A stretch of 62,944 nt of DNA from TC-15 sp034437275 (lineage in GTDB: Bacteria; Chloroflexota; Anaerolineae; Aggregatilineales; Aggregatilineaceae), in contig DAOTUD010000007.1 of assembly GCA_034437275.1 (NCBI GenBank), forward strand, positions 1 through 62,944, written 5' to 3'. The notes below the pieces were generated by a model that saw nothing but the letters and a program-made list of their open reading frames with translations, was not told the origin of the DNA and ran no database searches. A program made the translations under genes and the position numbers. Positions 50,673-59,805 of the stretch are shown in pieces (position 1 is the first letter of the stretch; the number at the start of each line of letters is the position of its first letter).

Positions 50673-51248
50673 TCAGTCCCTCGCTTTCAAGCCCAGCCGG
50701 TCGATCATCGCGGCGCGGCCCGGCCACTCGTCGCGCAGCAGGCCGTAGACCAGGATGTCGGTCCACGCGCCGTCGGCCCAGGTCGCCTCGCGCTGGCGGC
50801 CCTCCAGCGTGAAGCCGACCTTCTCCATCTGGCGCACCACGCGCGCGTTGAGGCCCATCGTCATCAACCAGATTTTGCGCAGGTCCAGCCAGTCGAAGGC
50901 GTAGTCCACCACCAGCAGCAGCGCATCGGTCCCGTAGCCGCCGCCCCAGTAGGCCGGATCGCCGATCTTCGCGCCGAGCATCGCCAGCCGGTGATACGGC
51001 ACGATCCAGTTGATGCCGAAAAACCCAATCGGCGTGCCGTCTTTGGCCTGGATGCCGAAGCCGACCCGTCGCCGGGGTCCCTGGCGTTCGCGGCGCTCGG
51101 CACGGCGGGCCTCCAACATGGCGCGCGTGAAGAAAGGCCGGTCCCCGACGCGCGTCCAGAACGACGCTTCGCTGTTCTTCCAGCGATAGTCCGCTTCCTC
51201 AAAGCGCCGGTCCCCCGGCACCAGATCGACCAGCAGTCCTTCCAACAT
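50673..51248 (-). CDS. GNAT acetyltransferase, tandem copy 2
   Basis: A 191-aa paralogue starting MLEGLLVDLVPGDRRFEEAD, with GFGIQAKDGTPIGFFGINWI, YWGGGYGTDALLLVVDYAFD and GLNARVVRQMEKVGFTLEG. Only three bases separate it from copy 1, so they are co-translated. Start ATG 51248 is set by alignment with the other copies. A palindrome lies between it and copy 3. Confidence 0.88.
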   Translation of the reverse strand: MLEGLLVDLVPGDRRFEEADYRWKNSEASFWTRVGDRPFFTRAMLEARRAERRERQGPRRRVGFGIQAKDGTPIGFFGINWIVPYHRLAMLGAKIGDPAYWGGGYGTDALLLVVDYAFDWLDLRKIWLMTMGLNARVVRQMEKVGFTLEGRQREATWADGAWTDILVYGLLRDEWPGRAAMIDRLGLKARD

Positions 51249-51285
51249 CCTTGTGTTTCTTCCCTTCACCACTCGCTATACACAT

Positions 51286-51309
51286 GTAGGGGCGCAGCCA
51301 CGCCCCTAC
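51286..51309. repeat. REP-like palindrome between acetyltransferase genes
   Basis: GTAGGGGCG (51286-51294), loop CAGCCA, CGCCCCTAC (51301-51309): a perfect 9-bp stem. GTAGGGGCG-type palindromes are frequent intergenic repeats in bacteria. It could also reduce read-through from copy 3 to copy 2. Confidence 0.6.
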
Positions 51310-51351
51310 GGACCACGCTCATGCGGAACCCGGCGCGCCGGCAGGCGGCTC

Positions 51352-51933
51352 CTACGCGCGCGCCTGCAAACCCAGCTTCTCGACCATCGCCTCGCGGCCC
51401 GGCCACTCGTCGCGCAGCAGGCCGTAGGCCATCCAGTCGAACCACTCGCCATCCGCATAGGCCGCGTGGCGCTGGCGGCCCTCCAAGCGGAAGCCGGTCT
51501 TCTCCATCTGGCGCATCACGCGCGCGTTCATGCTGGTCGTCATCAACCAGACTTTGCGCATGTCCAGCCAGTCGAAGGCGTAGTCCACGATCAGCAGCAG
51601 CGCGTCGGTCCCGTAGCCGCCGCCCCAATAGTCCGGCTCGCCGATCTTCGCGCCGAGCATCGCCAGCCGGCTGAAGGGCACGATCCAGTTGATGCCGAAA
51701 TAGCCCAGCGGCGTGCCGTCTTTGGCCTGGATGCCAAACGGCACCCCGGTCGCCTGACCGCGTTCTTTCGCTTCGGCCCATTCGCGGTACTGCGCTTCGA
51801 GCATATTCTGCGTGACGATGGGGCGCTCGCCGCCGCTGGCCCAAAACGAGGCCTCGGCGTTGCGCCATTTGTGTTCCAGGTCGCGGAACGGTTTGTTCAG
51901 CGGCACCAGGTCAACCAGCAGTCCCTCAAGCAT
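51352..51933 (-). CDS. GNAT acetyltransferase, tandem copy 3
   Basis: A 193-aa paralogue: MLEGLLVDLVPLNKPFRDLE, PFGIQAKDGTPLGYFGINWI, YWGGGYGTDALLLIVDYAFD and SMNARVMRQMEKTGFRLEGR. GGAGGA lies six bases before ATG 51933. It is closest to copy 2, sharing long identical blocks, which points to recent duplication. Confidence 0.88.
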   Translation of the reverse strand: MLEGLLVDLVPLNKPFRDLEHKWRNAEASFWASGGERPIVTQNMLEAQYREWAEAKERGQATGVPFGIQAKDGTPLGYFGINWIVPFSRLAMLGAKIGEPDYWGGGYGTDALLLIVDYAFDWLDMRKVWLMTTSMNARVMRQMEKTGFRLEGRQRHAAYADGEWFDWMAYGLLRDEWPGREAMVEKLGLQARA

Positions 51934-51935
51934 GA

Positions 51936-52547
51936 TCATTCCTCCACACCGTAACGCTGCGCAGCCTTCACGGGCAGGTCCAGCTCCTCGACCAGCGCGG
52001 CGCGTCCGGGCCACTCGCGGCGCAGCAGGCCGTACAGCAGCCCATCGACCGGTTTGCCATGCACGAACGTCTCGCTGCGGTGCCGCGCTTCCAGCCGGAA
52101 ACCGCACTTCTCGACGTTGCGCTGGGCGCGCGCGTTGAGGTCCATCGTGCCCAACACCAACCGCCGCAGGTCCAGCCATTGGAAAGCGTACTCGGTAATC
52201 AACAACAGCGCGTCGGAGCCGTGCCCGCCACTCCAGTATGCCGGGTCGCCGATCCACGCGCCGACCCACGCGAAGCGGTGCCACTCGTTGATCCAGTTCA
52301 GGCCAATCGAGCCGATCACGGTGCCGTCTTTGGCGCGCAGCATGAAGTGCACGCCGGTGTCGCCGCGCTCGCGACCCTGCGCCCACTCCTCGACCTGGCG
52401 CTTGATCTGGGCGCGCGTGGTCGGCGTGTCCTCGCCCATCGTGGCCCACAGCCGCGACTCGTTGTTCCAAAACTCGTGCATGCGCTCCTCGTAGAATTCG
52501 GACGTTATCGGCTCCAGGTCTACGAGCAGCCCGTATAAGACGGTCAT
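51936..52547 (-). CDS. GNAT acetyltransferase, tandem copy 4
   Basis: A 203-aa, more divergent paralogue: LYGLLVDLEPITSEFYEERM, HFMLRAKDGTVIGSIGLNWI, YWSGGHGSDALLLITEYAFQ and DLNARAQRNVEKCGFRLEAR. Its stop overlaps the region just before copy 3. The acetyl-CoA loop differs (SGGHGSD against GGGYGTD), hinting at a different substrate. Confidence 0.87.
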   Translation of the reverse strand: MTVLYGLLVDLEPITSEFYEERMHEFWNNESRLWATMGEDTPTTRAQIKRQVEEWAQGRERGDTGVHFMLRAKDGTVIGSIGLNWINEWHRFAWVGAWIGDPAYWSGGHGSDALLLITEYAFQWLDLRRLVLGTMDLNARAQRNVEKCGFRLEARHRSETFVHGKPVDGLLYGLLRREWPGRAALVEELDLPVKAAQRYGVEE

Positions 52548-52559
52548 CGCCGGGCCTCC

Positions 52560-53195
52560 CTACTTGCCGTTCTTCTTGTCGTCGTCCTGCTTATCGTCCT
52601 TCTTCTCCGGCTTGGGCTTCGGCTCGATGTCGCTCCCTTGCAGGTCCAGCGTCTCGACGATCTGCTCGTAGCCTGGCCACTCGTCTTCCAGCAGCCCGTA
52701 CAGCTCGACATCCACGTAATCGCCGTCGAAGCGAATGTGCTGGCGCAGCGTGCCCTCGTGCACAAACCCGGCGCGCCTGTAGTAGTCCAGCCGCATCTCG
52801 TCGAAGGTGAGCGCCATCGCTTCGACGCGGTGCAGGTTGCGCGTCTCGAAGCAGTAGCGCAGCAGCATCAGCAAGCCGTCGAGCGCCTCGTCGGTGCCCT
52901 TGTAGCGCGGATCGCCCACGAAGAACAGCGCGTCGGCCTTGCGCACGCGGGACCACTCGTGGTCGTAGATCACGCCGCCGATGGGGTCGCCCGCTTTGGA
53001 CTGGAACCCGATCATCGCGCCGCGCTCGTTCTTTTCCATCTTCTCGATGAACTTCTTGACGTCTTCTTCGGTGTGCGGCTCGCGCCGTTCCCACAGCCGC
53101 GCCCGGAACCAGGACTCCTCGTTCATCCACTGCTCCATGTGGATCGCGTAGTCGTCCTCAAACGGGACCAGATCGACCAGTTTACCCTCGATCAT
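52560..53195 (-). CDS. GNAT acetyltransferase, tandem copy 5
   Basis: A 211-aa paralogue at the head of the array: MIEGKLVDLVPFEDDYAIHM, MIGFQSKAGDPIGGVIYDHE, PRYKGTDEALDGLLMLLRYCF and RLDYYRRAGFVHEGTLRQHI. It carries a Lys/Asp-rich tail (KPEKKDDKQDDDKKNGK) absent from the others. Start ATG 53195 is chosen by alignment with the other copies. Confidence 0.86.
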   Translation of the reverse strand: MIEGKLVDLVPFEDDYAIHMEQWMNEESWFRARLWERREPHTEEDVKKFIEKMEKNERGAMIGFQSKAGDPIGGVIYDHEWSRVRKADALFFVGDPRYKGTDEALDGLLMLLRYCFETRNLHRVEAMALTFDEMRLDYYRRAGFVHEGTLRQHIRFDGDYVDVELYGLLEDEWPGYEQIVETLDLQGSDIEPKPKPEKKDDKQDDDKKNGK

Positions 53196-53313
53196 GATGT
53201 GTTCTTTCTCCTCGCCAACAGTATAACCGGGGAAATGCAGCGTAAGTGTGAACGACTGCGCGCGTTTTGTCAACAGTCGCCTTTGGTTCTACGCACGCAC
53301 CCGCCCAAAGTGA

Positions 53314-54144
53314 TCAGCCCGCCGTCGCGCGGAACAGGACCGGCTGCCATGCCAGCCGCCCGTCGGACGCGCACAACGCCGCCAGACGCGCGCGCACATC
53401 GGCGTAAAACGCGGCGCGCGTGGCCGGGGGCATGGCGTCGACTTCGGTCCGGCGGGTGGTCCAGGCCAGCTTGTAGCGCAGAAAAGCGTCGGGGGGCATG
53501 TGCAGCGTGAGGGGGGCGGCTTCGGCCACATGGCGCACCGTGAACCCGGCGTCGGCCAGCCACGCGCGGTAATCGTCGGTGTCTTGCAAGTGCGCGTCCC
53601 AGGGATCGCGGGCCATTGCAGCGCGCAGCACCGCCAGTTCCGCGCCGGGATCGTCGACGGCATGCGCGGCCAGCGCGTCGCTGATGGCCCGGTCGGCGGG
53701 GGCAGCCGGCCCCCACTCTTGCAGGACCAGCCGCCCGCGTGGAGCCAGCAGCCGCTGGACCGCGCGCAGGCTGCGCCCGGGATCGGTCACGTTGAGGCCG
53801 AACGACGCGACCGCCAGCGTAAACGCGGCGGGGCGGAACGGGGCCGCGCTGATGTCGCCCTGGATGTAGACGATCCGGGCCGGGGTCGGCAGGCGGCGGG
53901 CGGCGCGCAGAATCCCGGCGGAGAGGTCCAGCCCGGTCACGCGGCGCACATACGGGATCAACGCCCGCGCCACGACTCCGTTCCCGCAGCCGATATCCAG
54001 CACGCAGTCGTCCGGCTGCGGGGCGGCATACGCCACCAGATCGGCGGCCAACGCTCCATTCACCGGCGCAATATCGCGCGCGTAGTGCCCGGCTGCCGTG
54101 TCCATCATGCGGCGGACGGTGTCGGTCAGGGCTTGAGTTTCCAT
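53314..54144 (-). CDS. Class I SAM-dependent methyltransferase (UbiE-like)
   Basis: A 276-aa methyltransferase with motif I DDCVLDIGCGNGVVARALI, motif II VTGLDLSAGIL, IVYIQGDISAAPF and a LAPRGRLVLQEWG post-motif, as in the UbiE/COQ5-like group. The substrate is unknown; menaquinone or small molecules are typical. Its start overlaps the end of the GCS2 gene by 19 bases, so the two are co-expressed. Confidence 0.9.
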   Translation of the reverse strand: METQALTDTVRRMMDTAAGHYARDIAPVNGALAADLVAYAAPQPDDCVLDIGCGNGVVARALIPYVRRVTGLDLSAGILRAARRLPTPARIVYIQGDISAAPFRPAAFTLAVASFGLNVTDPGRSLRAVQRLLAPRGRLVLQEWGPAAPADRAISDALAAHAVDDPGAELAVLRAAMARDPWDAHLQDTDDYRAWLADAGFTVRHVAEAAPLTLHMPPDAFLRYKLAWTTRRTEVDAMPPATRAAFYADVRARLAALCASDGRLAWQPVLFRATAG

Positions 54145-55319
54145 CCCTCTGCCGTTTCCGCGATCAGGTGATCGACCACCGCTTGCAACGCCTCGTGCTC
54201 GGACGCGCCATCGTCCAGCGCGCGATGATACACGCGCAGTTGGCGGTCGGCGCTGGTGCCTTCCTCCAGGATCGTCTCCAGATAGCTGACTTCCTCGCGC
54301 GAGCCAAGCTCGTCAACCACATCGTCGACCAGCGCCAGCAGTTCGCGCGCCAGGAAGCGCATCGGGACCTCGTCCTCGATGCCGAAATCGACCAGCTTGC
54401 CGTCGATCCCGTAGCGCACCGCGCGCCACTTGTTTTCGTCGATGAAGATGCCGCGATAGATGCGCCAGGACATGTTCTGGTTGCGCAGCTTGATCAGCTT
54501 GGCGACCACGGCCTGGATCAGCGCGGCAATCGTGACAGCCTCGTCGATGCGCGTGCAGATATCGCAGATGCGGATCTCCAGCGTGCCCAGCGGCGGATGC
54601 GGGCGCGCGTCCCACCAGATTTTGGTCGGATCGCCGGCCTTGCTGTCACCGGCAACCTCCCCCGGCTTGCCCTGCGCCAACGACCCCACCTGCCCCATCA
54701 GCGAGACATAGCGGTCGTATTCGGCGTAGCTGGAAAAATGCGGCGGGATGCCGGAGCGCGGCAAATTCTCAAACACCAGGCTGCGATAGCTCTTGAGGCC
54801 AGTGTCGCGCCCACTCCAAAATGGCGAGGACGTGGTCAGTGCCAGGATGTGCGGCAGAAAATAGCGCAGTTGGTTCAAGATATCGATCATCAACTCGAAG
54901 GCTTCGCGCGTCTGCCCAAAGCCCAAATGCACGTGCATCCCGAAGATCAACAAGCGGCGCACCGCGTCCTTCATCTCGTTGGCGAGATCGTCGTAGCGCT
55001 CGCCCTCGCTGAGCTGCTGGTCCTTCCAGCGCGAGAAGGGGTGCGTCGAGGCGGCGGCGATGACCGCGCCGTTTTGCGCCGCGACCTGGCTGATCGTGCG
55101 CCGCAGCCGGACGATCTCCTGGCGTGCTTCCTGGATGTTGCGGCAGATGTGGCTGCCGACCTCGATCTGGGACTGCATGAACTCCTGCTTGATCTGGTCG
55201 CCGAGCACCACACGCCCGTGATTCATCATCTGCTGCACGTAGGAGGTCAGCTCGCGCGTGTCGGGATCGATGATCTGGTATTCTTCTTCAATGCCGAGCG
55301 TGAGGGGGGCAGTAGGCAT
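54126..55319 (-). CDS. Carboxylate-amine ligase, GCS2/YbdK family
   Basis: A 397-aa ATP-dependent ligase of the glutamate-cysteine ligase 2 superfamily. LTLGIEEEYQIIDPDTREL is the family start with metal and substrate Glu residues; FGMHVHLGF, LALTTSSPFWSGRDTGLKSY and RPHPPLGTLEIRICD are further signatures. It would join a carboxylate (often glutamate) to an amine. ATG 55319 is preferred over 55343 as the conserved domain starts there. The coupled methyltransferase may act on the product (inference). Confidence 0.92.
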   Translation of the reverse strand: MPTAPLTLGIEEEYQIIDPDTRELTSYVQQMMNHGRVVLGDQIKQEFMQSQIEVGSHICRNIQEARQEIVRLRRTISQVAAQNGAVIAAASTHPFSRWKDQQLSEGERYDDLANEMKDAVRRLLIFGMHVHLGFGQTREAFELMIDILNQLRYFLPHILALTTSSPFWSGRDTGLKSYRSLVFENLPRSGIPPHFSSYAEYDRYVSLMGQVGSLAQGKPGEVAGDSKAGDPTKIWWDARPHPPLGTLEIRICDICTRIDEAVTIAALIQAVVAKLIKLRNQNMSWRIYRGIFIDENKWRAVRYGIDGKLVDFGIEDEVPMRFLARELLALVDDVVDELGSREEVSYLETILEEGTSADRQLRVYHRALDDGASEHEALQAVVDHLIAETAEGWKLKP

Positions 55320-55478
55320 CGTCGTCTCTCCATAGCTATCCAACCTGTGTACGACTATACCCGGGCTGGCCGGATATGCAACCGCCCCATTTGGCTACTT
55401 CGCACGACGCTATGCCAGGTGAATTTAGGATCAGCCCGAAAACGTGCTATCCTAATGGCAAGCACACACTGCACACAC

Positions 55479-55683
55479 GAGGAAAACACTACGCTATGGC
55501 TTTTAATCGAAGACGGGCCAGAGAACTGCTGAAGATCGTGATGGGCAGCCCGATCTGGTCATGCTGCCCGGCATCAACGGGTGGGACGTGCGCGACGCGA
55601 TCCGGACCGATGCCCGGTTGCAGTTCATCCCGATCACCAGGCCGGATGGCCGACGGACCACACGCAGAATGGGGAGAACATGA
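55479..55683 (+). pseudogene. Response-regulator receiver remnant
   Basis: Three frame pieces in order match a receiver domain: LLIEDGPEN (about 55500-55530), ELLKIVMG in a second frame (about 55530-55550), then DGQPDLVMLPGINGWDVRDA continuing IRTDARLQFIPIT up to TGA 55681-55683. Compared with real receivers about 25 residues are missing between the second and third pieces, and the phosphoacceptor Asp is deleted from the MLPG block. Not functional. Confidence 0.65.
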
Positions 55684-55687
55684 ACCA

Positions 55688-56353
55688 ATGACAGACGAAC
55701 GTACAATTACCGTCGATGCCGAACATTTTGGCGTGCGCTTCGTGGTGCCCGTGTTGACGCTGGGCCTCACCTTGCTGGCGCACATCCTGGGGATGCGCTT
55801 TTTGGGCGACGTCCTCGGCGAGGGGATCAACCCGGCCTGCATTGTGCTGCCGATGGACCTGGTGCTCTTCCTGGGCCTGGGCTACCTGATCGAGACTACC
55901 TTCAAGCGCGCCATGCCCAGCCAGCGACAGGCCCAACTCAGCGACGATGCCGTCGTGCTCACCGACCAGCGTCCCACGCCGCCCGCCTCGGTGCGCATCG
56001 ACTGGGACGACACCTTCAACGTGCAGACGTGGCGCTTCGAAGTGCGGCGGCGCACGCGGATTCCCAAAGGCTGGTACTGCATGGCGGTGCACCTGCTGCA
56101 AGACGAAGAAGACGCCATCTTCTACAGCTTCATGTCGCCGGAAGACGCCGAAACCATGCCCGGCTACGACAATTTCGTCCAGTTGCGTCCGCGCAAAGAA
56201 ACCGAATCCAACACCGACCTGAGCGCCGTCGCCCGGCAGAAACGCCTGCTCAAACTGGAAGATGCCCGCTGGGAAAACGGGGCCGAGATCAAGCAGGACG
56301 ACTTCCACGCCCTGCTGGCCATGATCGCCCGCAAACAGCCCGGCTGGGCCTAG
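55688..56353 (+). CDS. Membrane protein of unknown function
   Basis: A 221-aa protein with two N-terminal membrane helices (FVVPVLTLGLTLLAHILGM and CIVLPMDLVLFLGLGYLIE) and a soluble cytoplasmic domain with a mixed beta pattern (VRIDWDDTFNVQTWRFEVRR) reminiscent of PH-like folds. No recognised family. ATG 55688 follows GGGGAGAAC. It lies just after the receiver remnant. Confidence 0.72.
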   Translation: MTDERTITVDAEHFGVRFVVPVLTLGLTLLAHILGMRFLGDVLGEGINPACIVLPMDLVLFLGLGYLIETTFKRAMPSQRQAQLSDDAVVLTDQRPTPPASVRIDWDDTFNVQTWRFEVRRRTRIPKGWYCMAVHLLQDEEDAIFYSFMSPEDAETMPGYDNFVQLRPRKETESNTDLSAVARQKRLLKLEDARWENGAEIKQDDFHALLAMIARKQPGWA

Positions 56354-56371
56354 CAACGAGAGGAGCATACC

Positions 56372-58072
56372 ATGCGCGGAATCATCGCCAGAGTGTTGTT
56401 CATCACCCTGACCATCGGGCTGCTGCCCCTGCCCGCCCAGGCCCACCAACCCGCCGGCGAACTGCGCTTCCTGGAACTGGTGGAGGCGACCCTGGAGGGC
56501 GGCAGCGCGCGCCACACATTCACCCTGGCGGAGGGCGGTGTGTTCTCGCTGTGGGCGGAGACGGACGCCGCGCCGCCCAACCTGAGCGTCCTCGCGCCCG
56601 ACGGCAGCCCGCTGGCCACCGGCAGCGCCAGCGGCACGCGCACGGTCATCGAAGCGCTCACCGCCCCCGCCAGCGGGACCTACACCGTCACGCTCAGCGG
56701 GCAGGCCGGGGCGCGCTACCGGCTGCAACTGCTGCCCGGTTATGGCCGCCTGGACCGCTACGACACCTTCGACGCTGTCGGCGATCCGCTGGCGCTGCCC
56801 TGGCAGCCGGTCACCGATGCGTATGGGGATTTCCAGGTCGTGTCCGGCGAGATGCAAATGCAGGTCATGGCCGAGGACACGCTGGGCTTCATCGCCCCGG
56901 CCACCAACCAGCAGTGGTCCGATTTTTACGTCGAAGCCGATGTGCGCATTAACGGCACCCCGCCCTATTACGAATACGGCTTCCTGCTGCGCATGGACCT
57001 GAACACCCGTGCGCTGTACGCCATCACGTTCAACAGCCGCGGTGAGTGGGTCATCCTCACGTACGATGGCGGCTGGCAGGAACTCCAGCCCTGGACGACG
57101 TCGCCGGTGATCGACACCAACGACCTGATGCCGCACATCGGGGTGCTGGCGCAGGGCAACACGTTCCGGCTGTATTTCAACCGCCAGCTGGTGGGCGAAG
57201 TGGTCGATCCGCAGAACTGGCGCAGCAGCGGCACCATCGCGCTGACGACCGGCACCCGCCCGGGCCAGACCGACCCGCTGACCGTCTTCTTCGACAACCT
57301 GGTGATCACCACGCCCGCCGGTGTCCCCGCGGATGACGGCGCGATGACCGGTGAAGCAGCCACCCCGGCAGCCGGGCAGCCGTACCAGCCCACCGCGACC
57401 GCCCCATCCACCGCCGAACCATCGCCAACCGACGCCTTCGTGGTGCCCACCACGCCACCCATCGCCACGCGCGTCCCGCCCACCCCAACCGCCACACCGG
57501 ACACCGGCCTGAGCAATTGGGACAGCCCGCCCGAGCAAATCGTGGCCGAACTGCGCGACAAGGGGCTGGTGCCGTCGGGCGGCGGGATCGGCCTGCAAGT
57601 ACCAAACAGCTTCGGCGATACGACCGCCCCCGGCTTCAGCTTCTATCCGCTGGGGCGCGGCAGCACCTTCACCAATTTCGTGCTGGGCTTCGACGCCACG
57701 CTGACCGTGACCGGGCCGGAGTCCGGCTGTGGGATGCACTTCTGGAACAACGACACCTCGACCAGCTTCGCGATGGTGATGGAGCAAGGGGGTGTCTTCC
57801 TGGCCCAGGCCACCAACGATCAACTGCACCCCAACAGCATCTTCGTCGAGCACCCGGCAGTTATTCCCGGCACGGACGCGGTGAACCAAGTGGTTGTGGT
57901 GGTGATTGACGGGGACGTTACAATGTATGTGAACGGTGCGCTGGCAGCCCAACAGTCGTTTACGCCGCAAACGGGCACGCTGGCGCTGGAGGTGTTCGTC
58001 GCCGAAGACGACGCCAGCGGCACGCAGCGCACGTACTGCGAGTTGAACGACATCTGGCTGTGGGAGTTTTAG
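56372..58072 (+). CDS. Exported PPC and jelly-roll protein, paralogue 1
   Basis: A 566-aa secreted protein. Signal peptide (LFITLTIGLLPLPAQAHQ), then a PPC-type beta module (ATLEGGSARHTFTLAEGGVF; SGTYTVTLSGQAGARYRL), a LamG/DUF1080-like jelly-roll (SDFYVEADVRINGTPPYYEYGF; LYFNRQLVGEV), a Pro/Thr linker (PTDAFVVPTTPPIATRVPPT), and a second jelly-roll (FVLGFDATLTVTGPESGCGM). Probably carbohydrate or surface binding. GAGAGGAG precedes ATG 56372. Confidence 0.83.
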   Translation: MRGIIARVLFITLTIGLLPLPAQAHQPAGELRFLELVEATLEGGSARHTFTLAEGGVFSLWAETDAAPPNLSVLAPDGSPLATGSASGTRTVIEALTAPASGTYTVTLSGQAGARYRLQLLPGYGRLDRYDTFDAVGDPLALPWQPVTDAYGDFQVVSGEMQMQVMAEDTLGFIAPATNQQWSDFYVEADVRINGTPPYYEYGFLLRMDLNTRALYAITFNSRGEWVILTYDGGWQELQPWTTSPVIDTNDLMPHIGVLAQGNTFRLYFNRQLVGEVVDPQNWRSSGTIALTTGTRPGQTDPLTVFFDNLVITTPAGVPADDGAMTGEAATPAAGQPYQPTATAPSTAEPSPTDAFVVPTTPPIATRVPPTPTATPDTGLSNWDSPPEQIVAELRDKGLVPSGGGIGLQVPNSFGDTTAPGFSFYPLGRGSTFTNFVLGFDATLTVTGPESGCGMHFWNNDTSTSFAMVMEQGGVFLAQATNDQLHPNSIFVEHPAVIPGTDAVNQVVVVVIDGDVTMYVNGALAAQQSFTPQTGTLALEVFVAEDDASGTQRTYCELNDIWLWEF

Positions 58073-58089
58073 AACAGGATGACAGGCTC

Positions 58090-59805
58090 ATGACGACGGG
58101 TAGGAAGCAATGGTATAGGATGGTGCTGGCGCTGCTGGTGGCGTTGAGCGTGGCGCTCGGCGCGGTGCTGGCCGGGCCACCGGCCCCGGTGCGCGCCCAG
58201 GACGACGACGGGCAAGCCCTGGAATTCTTCGCGCCGGTGTATGGCACGCTCGACAACGGCAACCTCAGCGACGAGTGGACGTTCGACGGCGACCGCGACC
58301 AGGTGATATCGGTCGTGGTGAAGACCGTCTCCGGCGACCTGGACCCGGTGGTGTCGGTCTTCGATCCGGACGGCGACCTGCTGGCCGAAAACGACGACAT
58401 CGACTCGCTGCTGGTCAAAGATGCCGGGCTGGAGGCGCTCGAACTGCCGGCGGACGGGGCGTACACGGTCCGCGTGGGGCGCTACGGCGGCGAGCAGGGC
58501 GATTACCAGCTCGACGTCACGCCCGGGTTTGCCCAGCTCGTGCGGCGGGACTCCTTCGGGCCGGGTGACGTCTCGTGGGTCACGCCGGAGGGCGAGCTGC
58601 TGCCGCTGGCGCAGGAACGGCTGCGGATGCGCGCCACCCCGCCGGAGGAGAACACACGGCTGGCGATTCCGCCGGGCGACCCACAGTTGTTCCAGGACGT
58701 GTACATCCAGGCCGAGGCGCGCCTGTTCGGCACGCCGGACTACGCCGAGGCCGGGCTGCTGGTCCGGGGCAAGAACGCGCCGGGCGGCTTCCAGGCCTTC
58801 CAGTTCAAGGTCAACACCGACGGCGAATGGTCGGCGCGGCTGGTGGATGCTTCCGGCTCGTATGCGTTGCAAGCCTGGACCGCCGATCCGGCGCTGGAGG
58901 ACGACACCTGGCGGCTGGCGGTGCTGGCGCGCGGGGACCGCTTCCAGTTTTACGCCAACGGCACGCTGCTGGGCACGGTCGTCGACGACCGGCTGTCCGG
59001 GCCGGGCCAGGTCGGGCTGCTGGTGATGACGCGCGACACCCAGGACGAGCCGGCGACCGTGCTGTTCGACGATGTGACGATCACGACGCGGCTGGGCACG
59101 ACCTACAGCGGGCTGCCGCTGGCGCTCACCACCTGGGACTCGCTCGATTTCGCCGCGATTGCCGAGGAAATCGCCGCCAGCGAGGTCGTCACGCTGGCCC
59201 AGGAACGCGACCTGTACGTGCCCGATCCCGACCAGTCGCCGCTGGAAGCCACCACGCGCCGCTTCACGCAGGAACTGCTAGGCACCGAGCAAGCCCTGTA
59301 CGGGGATTTCATCCTGGGCGCGTCGGTGCGCATCACCACCGCCGGCGACAGCGTCGGCTGTGGGCTGGTGCTGCGCTGGCAGGATGATCGCAATCTGGGG
59401 CTGGCCTATTTCGACACCGGCGGCGGCTACGGGCTGGTCCAGGCGCAGGATGCCGACCTGGTCACCAACACCTACGTGTGGGATGATGACAGCAGCATGG
59501 TCACGCCGGACGACTGGAACAAGATGCTGGTCGTCGCCGAGGGCGAGCAGGTCACGCTGTACATCAACGGCGCGCTGGTCACGCGGGCCACGCTGCTGCC
59601 CGAGGCCGGGCGGGCCGGCATCGCGCTGTTGAACTACGAGGCGGCAACGACAAGCTGCGGATTCGCGGATGTGTGGGTCTGGCCGCTGACCGACGAAGCC
59701 GCAGACGCCACCGATGACACCGGCGCTGACGCGGACGCTGACAGCCCGGATGATGGAGACATTGCTGATAACGGAGATGACACCCTCACCGATGACACCG
59801 ACTAA
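58090..59805 (+). CDS. Exported PPC and jelly-roll protein, paralogue 2
   Basis: A 571-aa paralogue: signal segment (MVLALLVALSVALGAVLAG), PPC-type module (GDRDQVISVVVKTVSGDLDP; DGAYTVRVGRYGGEQGDYQL), two jelly-rolls (DVYIQAEARLFGTPDYAEAG; FILGASVRITTAGDSVGCGL), and an Asp-rich tail (DDTGADADADSPDDGDIA) that could bind calcium. ATG 58090 is 17 bases after the previous stop; the in-frame upstream start is inside paralogue 1. Confidence 0.83.
   Translation: MTTGRKQWYRMVLALLVALSVALGAVLAGPPAPVRAQDDDGQALEFFAPVYGTLDNGNLSDEWTFDGDRDQVISVVVKTVSGDLDPVVSVFDPDGDLLAENDDIDSLLVKDAGLEALELPADGAYTVRVGRYGGEQGDYQLDVTPGFAQLVRRDSFGPGDVSWVTPEGELLPLAQERLRMRATPPEENTRLAIPPGDPQLFQDVYIQAEARLFGTPDYAEAGLLVRGKNAPGGFQAFQFKVNTDGEWSARLVDASGSYALQAWTADPALEDDTWRLAVLARGDRFQFYANGTLLGTVVDDRLSGPGQVGLLVMTRDTQDEPATVLFDDVTITTRLGTTYSGLPLALTTWDSLDFAAIAEEIAASEVVTLAQERDLYVPDPDQSPLEATTRRFTQELLGTEQALYGDFILGASVRITTAGDSVGCGLVLRWQDDRNLGLAYFDTGGGYGLVQAQDADLVTNTYVWDDDSSMVTPDDWNKMLVVAEGEQVTLYINGALVTRATLLPEAGRAGIALLNYEAATTSCGFADVWVWPLTDEAADATDDTGADADADSPDDGDIADNGDDTLTDDTD

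Noticed and set aside
55634..57970. 778-codon leftward frame opposite the 55688 and 56372 genes
   Set aside because: Spans two real rightward genes with ribosome-binding sites; composition is that of antisense GC-rich DNA.
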